The notes beneath the pieces were generated by a model. That model had not been told where the DNA came from. It was given only the letters and a program-made list of their open reading frames with translations, and searched no databases. This document shows positions 60,468 through 64,000 of a DNA stretch of 64,000 nucleotides, piece after piece. Within the stretch, counting starts at the first letter, position 1. Each line of letters starts with the position of its first letter. The DNA lies in NCBI RefSeq assembly GCF_001613065.1, contig NZ_BDBQ01000027.1, forward strand, positions 1-64,000, written 5' to 3'. Position numbers and translations under genes: made by a program. This stretch comes from Nocardia miyunensis NBRC 108239. GTDB lineage: Bacteria; Actinomycetota; Actinomycetes; Mycobacteriales; Mycobacteriaceae.

Positions 60468-60854
60468 TCAGCGCAGCGTGACCCGCGCGCCCGCGGCTTC
60501 CAATGCGACCTTGGCCGCCTCGGCCGAACCGCGGTCCAGCCGTTCGCCGATCGGCGCGGGTGCGGACTCCACCAGATCCTTGGCCTCCTTCAGGCCCAGT
60601 CCCGTGATGATCTGCCGGACGGCCTTGATCACCTGAATCTTTTTGTCCCCGAAGGATTCCAGGATCACGTCGAACTCGTCGGGCTCCTCGGCGGCCTCCG
60701 CGGGTGCGGGCGCGCCGGGCCCCGCCGGAGCCGGCGCCTGGGTGGCCGCGGAGACGCCGAACTCCTCCTCGAACGCATGCGTGAATTCCGAAAGTTCCAG
60801 CAGCGTCATACTTTTGAAGACTGCGAGTAATTCGGCGACACTCATCTCGGCCAT
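60468..60854 (-). CDS. Ribosomal protein L7/L12 paralogue
   Basis: A 128-residue protein with the full L7/L12 plan: N-terminal dimerisation helices ([22 protein letters not shown]), an Ala/Pro/Glu hinge (~48-68), and a C-terminal domain with [20 protein letters not shown] and [20 protein letters not shown]. It lies outside any ribosomal operon (no rplJ nearby) and is single-gene. It may replace the normal stalk protein in some condition. The start at 60854 follows AAGGGGA; the longer frame upstream is not coding-like. Confidence 0.85.
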   Translation of the reverse strand: MAEMSVAELLAVFKSMTLLELSEFTHAFEEEFGVSAATQAPAPAGPGAPAPAEAAEEPDEFDVILESFGDKKIQVIKAVRQIITGLGLKEAKDLVESAPAPIGERLDRGSAEAAKVALEAAGARVTLR

Positions 60855-61008
60855 GATTTTCCCCTTGCAACGCTGACCATGGCGGCACCTCCATGATAGG
60901 CGTGTCCGCCCGCTCGGCCAGTGGTTCGGGACGTCCGGCGTCGAGTCGTGCCGCATCCGTGATGATCGAATCCCCTGTCCGGGTGGGGGACTGGGCGTGG
61001 CGAAGGGG

Positions 61009-61464
61009 TTATCCGGTCGCCGCGGCACGGCGGGCGGCGGCATTGACCCGCCCCAGGACCGAGTGCAACTCCTCGAGGTCTTCGACAGTCACGCCGAGAC
61101 GTTCCACGACGGCGGGCGGAATCTGCTCCGCGCGGGTGCGCAGCGCCCGGCCTGCCGCGGTCAGGTCGATGACCAGGGCGCGCTCGTTGTGGGTATCGCG
61201 GCGGCGGCTGATGTATCCGGCGGATTCGAGACGTTTGAGTAGCGGGGACAGCGTCGGCGAATCGAGTTGGACCAGTTCGCCGATCTCCTTGACCGAGAGC
61301 GGCGCCTCACCCCACAGGGCGAGCATGACCAGATACTGCGGGTGGGTGAGGCCCATTGGCTCGAGCAGGGGACGATAGATACCCAGAACCGCACGGTTCG
61401 CCAGTGCCAGCGCGAAGCAGACCTGACGGTCCAGGCGCAGTGGATCATCGATGCGGGATGTCAC
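61009..61464 (-). CDS. OhrR-like MarR regulator
   Basis: A 151-residue MarR protein. The N-terminal segment [20 protein letters not shown] carries the cysteine used by OhrR proteins to sense organic peroxides, followed by [17 protein letters not shown] and a winged helix ([18 protein letters not shown]). The GTG start at 61464 is preceded by GGAGAGG. It faces a DUF5313 gene across an intergenic region with a 13-bp element in two inverted copies. Confidence 0.85.
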   Translation of the reverse strand: MTSRIDDPLRLDRQVCFALALANRAVLGIYRPLLEPMGLTHPQYLVMLALWGEAPLSVKEIGELVQLDSPTLSPLLKRLESAGYISRRRDTHNERALVIDLTAAGRALRTRAEQIPPAVVERLGVTVEDLEELHSVLGRVNAAARRAAATG

Positions 61465-61494
61465 AACTCTGCCTCTCCTCAGGTAGGTCTAACT

Positions 61495-61507
61495 GCACTA
61501 ACTATTA
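61495..61507 (+). promoter_or_regulatory. OhrR operator candidate, copy 1
   Basis: GCACTAACTATTA lies 30 bases before the OhrR-like start. The identical element occurs in reverse orientation at 61610-61622. Confidence 0.65.
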
Positions 61508-61609
61508 GTACACGAATCGTAGGTGTGTGGAACTGGTGGTGCAACCATAATCACAGTTGAGCAGGCATATAATCCTGTATGCGAGGATGTGTAGACGCTG
61601 ATTTTGTGT

Positions 61610-61622
61610 TAATAGTTAGTGC
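61610..61622 (-). promoter_or_regulatory. OhrR operator candidate, copy 2
   Basis: Exact reverse complement of the 61495 element, 30 bases before the DUF5313 start, so the divergent genes are arranged symmetrically around the two sites. Confidence 0.65.
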
Positions 61623-61652
61623 ACGATCTTTTAGTAGACGAAGGAGAGGGCG

Positions 61653-62030
61653 ATGAGCGACCGGACGCCGAACCCGCTGCAACGGTTGCGCTACATCTGC
61701 GGCGCCACGCTGCCCGAGTCGATGTCGGAATGGGTGCTGAACGATCTCACCGGCCCCGGCGCGGCCCGCCGCTACCTGCTGCGCCTGATGATTCCGCTGG
61801 CGGTGGTACTGAGCCTGTTCCTGCTGGTCCCGGGTCCGCTGTGGATGGGCGGGGCGATGATGGCGCTGATCTTCCTGCCGCTGATGTTCTTCGCGATCGC
61901 GCTCACCTACGTCTACCGCCGCTACCGGCTGGCCAAGCACGGTCTGGACCCGACGCTGGCCGACGCGACCGCACGCACTCGCGCGGCACGAGAACGCGAA
62001 GCCTACGAACGCAGCCACGGTCGCGGCTGA
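61653..62030 (+). CDS. DUF5313 family membrane protein
   Basis: A 125-residue protein with two membrane helices (YLLRLMIPLAVVLSLFLLVP and MMALIFLPLMFFAIALTYVY) after a conserved LPESMSEWVLNDLTGPGA segment, then a basic tail. It matches DUF5313 of mycobacteria and nocardiae from memory. The function is unknown. AAGGAGAGG precedes ATG 61653. Shared operators suggest co-regulation with the OhrR-like gene. Confidence 0.8.
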   Translation: MSDRTPNPLQRLRYICGATLPESMSEWVLNDLTGPGAARRYLLRLMIPLAVVLSLFLLVPGPLWMGGAMMALIFLPLMFFAIALTYVYRRYRLAKHGLDPTLADATARTRAAREREAYERSHGRG

Positions 62031-62066
62031 CGCTCGTTTCGGCCGGTAGGTGAGAAGATTTCCGGC

Positions 62067-62357
62067 ATGAGTGAGAGTCTTCGGTTCGTCTCCACTGCCG
62101 GTGAACTCGACGCATTACCGTTGATGTCGGTCATCATGGCCGCCAAACCGGCACGATCGGTCTTCCAGAAATGGCTCGACAAGCAGGGCGGGCCGCCGAC
62201 CTGGGTACGCACGATGAGCAGCGACCGCTACACCTGCGAGGAGTTGAGCGTCGGTCCGTTCCCGCTCTCGGCGCCGCGGCAGTTCCGGTTCATCGTGCTC
62301 TACGACCCGTCCGTGGACGGTCACCCGAACGAGTGGGAACCGCCGCATCTCGAGTGA
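62067..62357 (+). CDS. Hypothetical protein
   Basis: A 96-residue protein, not recognised. It has a GELDALPLMSVIMAA start and a beta-rich second half (PRQFRFIVLYDPSVDG). It resembles small nocardial proteins next to helix-turn-helix genes, but I assign no function. ATG 62067 follows GGTGAGA. The spacing of 36 bases suggests possible co-transcription with the DUF5313 gene. Confidence 0.55.
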   Translation: MSESLRFVSTAGELDALPLMSVIMAAKPARSVFQKWLDKQGGPPTWVRTMSSDRYTCEELSVGPFPLSAPRQFRFIVLYDPSVDGHPNEWEPPHLE

Positions 62358-62440
62358 GGTCCGCGTGGTGGCCGGGTGAGGCCGTCGGGGCGAGGGTCGC
62401 TACCGTGTGGGGCGCACGGGCGTCGAATGCTGGAGTGGAT

Positions 62441-63718
62441 GTGTCGTTGCCGACGATCGAGAAACCGACGATCCCGTCCGCGGCGCGCTCGAAGCCGCCG
62501 CGTCGCGCGATTCCGATTTCCGTGTGCTGGGCCGTCGCGGTGGTCGGCGTGATCGCGGGCGGGTACTACCTCGACCTGGTGCTGCGCGAGCCGCGCTCGA
62601 TGCTGCACCTCACCGATCTCGGTGTGTACCAGATCGCGGGACATCGTGTCTCCCAAGGGATCTCGCTATACGACACACCGCTGCTCGGACATACCCGCGG
62701 GGTGATGGAATTCGTCTACACGCCGTTTGCGGCCCTGCTGTTCGTGCCGCTGGCCGGGCTGGCCGGTGTGGTGCGGTCCTGGGTCGCGGGATTGGGCAAT
62801 GCCGCGATGGTCGTCGTCTCGGCGTGGGCGGCGCTGTCGATCCTGGGCTATCGGCGCGATCTGCGGATGGCGGCGCTGGGCGTGCCGATCGCCGGGCTGG
62901 CCATGTGGTGTGAGCCGATCCGGCAGACCACGGCGTTCGGGCAGGTCAACATCCTGCTGCTGATGCTCGTGCTGGTAGATGCGGCGCTGCCGGATTCCGC
63001 GCGATGCAAGGGCGTGCTGACCGGCGTCGCGGCCGGAATCAAGCTGACGCCCCTGTTCTTCGTGCTGTATCTGCTGGTCACCGGGCGGTATCGGGCGGCG
63101 GGGATGTCGGTCGGCGGATTCGCCGCGACCGTGCTGGTCGGTGCGCTGGTCATGCCGCGCGATTCGATGACGTTCTGGAGCGGTGCGTTCGCCGATCCCG
63201 CGCGGGTGGGGGTGCCGCAGAACAACTCCAACGAGTCGTTGCGCGGACTGCTCGCGCGCACCGTGGGCGTCGCGGGGATCCATCAGGTGTTGTGGCTCGT
63301 CGCGGCGGCGGCGATTGCCGTGATCTGCCTGGCGCTGGCCCGGCGGCTGTCCCGGGCGGGCGACGAGTTGGCCGCCGTCGCGCTGTGCGGACTGACCATG
63401 ACGACGGTTTCCCCGTACAGCTGGGTGCATCACTGGGTCTTCCTCGCCCCGGCGCTGATCGTGCTGGCCGATCTGGCGATCCGGCGGCCGGGCGTGGTGA
63501 CCGCGCCGATCGCGGTGGCGACGGCGGTGATCGCCTCGGGCGGGGTGCTGCCGCTGCTGGATGTGCGAGCGAGCAGCGTCTTCGATTATCACCAGCATTC
63601 GACGCTGTATCACAACGCGTACATCTGGCTCACCCTCGCGCTGTTCGCGGGCGCGGCCGGGTATCTGGGGTCCGGTGACCGGATGTCGCGGGAGGTCGTG
63701 TCCGCCGACACGCTGTGA
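62441..63718 (+). CDS. GT87-family (GT-C) mannosyltransferase-like membrane protein
   Basis: A 425-residue protein with about ten membrane helices. The first loop carries an aspartate in HLTDLGVYQIAGHRVSQGIS, as expected for GT-C enzymes of family GT87 that use polyprenyl-phosphate mannose, such as PimE. QTTAFGQVNILLLML and a SYSWVHHW-like segment (SPYSWVHHWVFLAPAL) are also typical. It probably adds mannose to envelope lipids. GTG 62441 is preceded by GGAG at 5 nt; GTG 62435 is an alternative. Confidence 0.82.
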   Translation: MSLPTIEKPTIPSAARSKPPRRAIPISVCWAVAVVGVIAGGYYLDLVLREPRSMLHLTDLGVYQIAGHRVSQGISLYDTPLLGHTRGVMEFVYTPFAALLFVPLAGLAGVVRSWVAGLGNAAMVVVSAWAALSILGYRRDLRMAALGVPIAGLAMWCEPIRQTTAFGQVNILLLMLVLVDAALPDSARCKGVLTGVAAGIKLTPLFFVLYLLVTGRYRAAGMSVGGFAATVLVGALVMPRDSMTFWSGAFADPARVGVPQNNSNESLRGLLARTVGVAGIHQVLWLVAAAAIAVICLALARRLSRAGDELAAVALCGLTMTTVSPYSWVHHWVFLAPALIVLADLAIRRPGVVTAPIAVATAVIASGGVLPLLDVRASSVFDYHQHSTLYHNAYIWLTLALFAGAAGYLGSGDRMSREVVSADTL

Positions 63719-63840
63719 TCGGTTCGGCTGGAAGTCGTTGTGCGGGCGTCCCGCGACGGCCGTGCGGAATGTACGGCCGGTGCCGGAGCGTTCCATCCGG
63801 TGAGTCCCTCCGGTTACCGATCCTCGAAAGGCGGCGACGT

Positions 63841-64000
63841 ATGCCCCTCGCCCTGTCCATCCTCGATCTCGCGTCCATCGCACCCGGTCGGACCGCGCGG
63901 GACAGCTTCGACAACAGCGTGGCCCTGGCCCGCGCCGCCGAGCGCAGCGGGTACCGGCGGGTCTGGTATGCCGAGCATCACAACATGGGTTCGATCGCGT
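63841..64000 (+). CDS. LLM-class flavin-dependent oxidoreductase, truncated by window end
   Basis: The first 53 residues are visible, MPLALSILDLASIAPG and then GYRRVWYAEHHNMGSIA, the N-terminus of bacterial luciferase-like monooxygenases. ATG 63841 follows GAAAGG. The rest lies outside the window. Confidence 0.8.
   Translation, partial: MPLALSILDLASIAPGRTARDSFDNSVALARAAERSGYRRVWYAEHHNMGSIA

Overview
The window is high-GC actinobacterial DNA, most likely from Nocardia or a close relative in the Mycobacteriales. Supporting signs are mycobacterial-type LexA boxes, a 13E12/DUF222 HNH gene, a SigD-type sigma factor, a mycofactocin-type SDR, a GT87 mannosyltransferase and a DUF5313 protein. The genus assignment is an inference.

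Region 1, positions 1 to about 32,733, is the right-hand part of an integrative conjugative element; its left end lies outside the window. A plus-strand accessory block (1-11.8 kb) holds a partial secreted-type protein, an alpha/beta-hydrolase-fold protein without its nucleophile serine, a ParA-like/BTAD fusion regulator, a MoxR ATPase paired with an HExxH+VWA protein, and a run of small genes separated by hairpins. A ~340-bp leader within this run is present twice. Next comes an isolated two-gene cargo module (12.1-14.4 kb): a four-helix membrane protein and a protein with a kinase-like N-lobe plus helical repeats. A minus-strand operon (23.7 down to 14.4 kb) encodes a methyltransferase-like protein, a GP88-like protein, a DNA methyltransferase, a VirD4-type coupling ATPase, a replication-relaxation protein, a transglycosylase/NlpC-P60 hydrolase and a cutinase-like protein. 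A divergent plus-strand operon (24.2-30.8 kb) encodes a sigma-like regulator, a VirB2-like pilin, a VirB6-like protein, a PrgI-VirB4 fusion and a small protein, followed by a large serine recombinase. Between the two operons lies an exactly 11-bp-phased iteron array. Together these genes can supply DNA processing, a mating channel, cell-wall opening and site-specific integration.

The recombinase reading frame runs through the antisense strand of tRNA-Ala(GGC) (32,733-32,805, minus), the probable integration site.

Region 2, 32.8-64 kb, is chromosome. The first ~13 kb is rich in gene remnants (SARP/BTAD, SDR and TetR pieces and an orphan promoter) among intact genes: SOS-controlled 13E12 HNH protein, DsbA-like protein, DUF574 methyltransferase, TetR/SDR pair, stand-alone ABBA aromatic prenyltransferase, acyl-CoA ligase with a TetR regulator, mycofactocin-type SDR, and MarR with a FAD monooxygenase. 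Then follow thiolase/enoyl-CoA hydratase, sigD, a DUF218/YdcF protein, a CocE hydrolase with a frameshifted DUF3237 gene, an F420/LLM oxidoreductase with a dihydrodipicolinate-reductase-like enzyme, an SOS-linked Y-family polymerase, a CypA-type cyclophilin, a MerR/hydrolase/MFS unit, an L7/L12 paralogue, an OhrR-like regulator beside a DUF5313 gene, a GT87 glycosyltransferase and a truncated LLM oxidoreductase at the edge. Several regulators have clear palindromic operators next to them.
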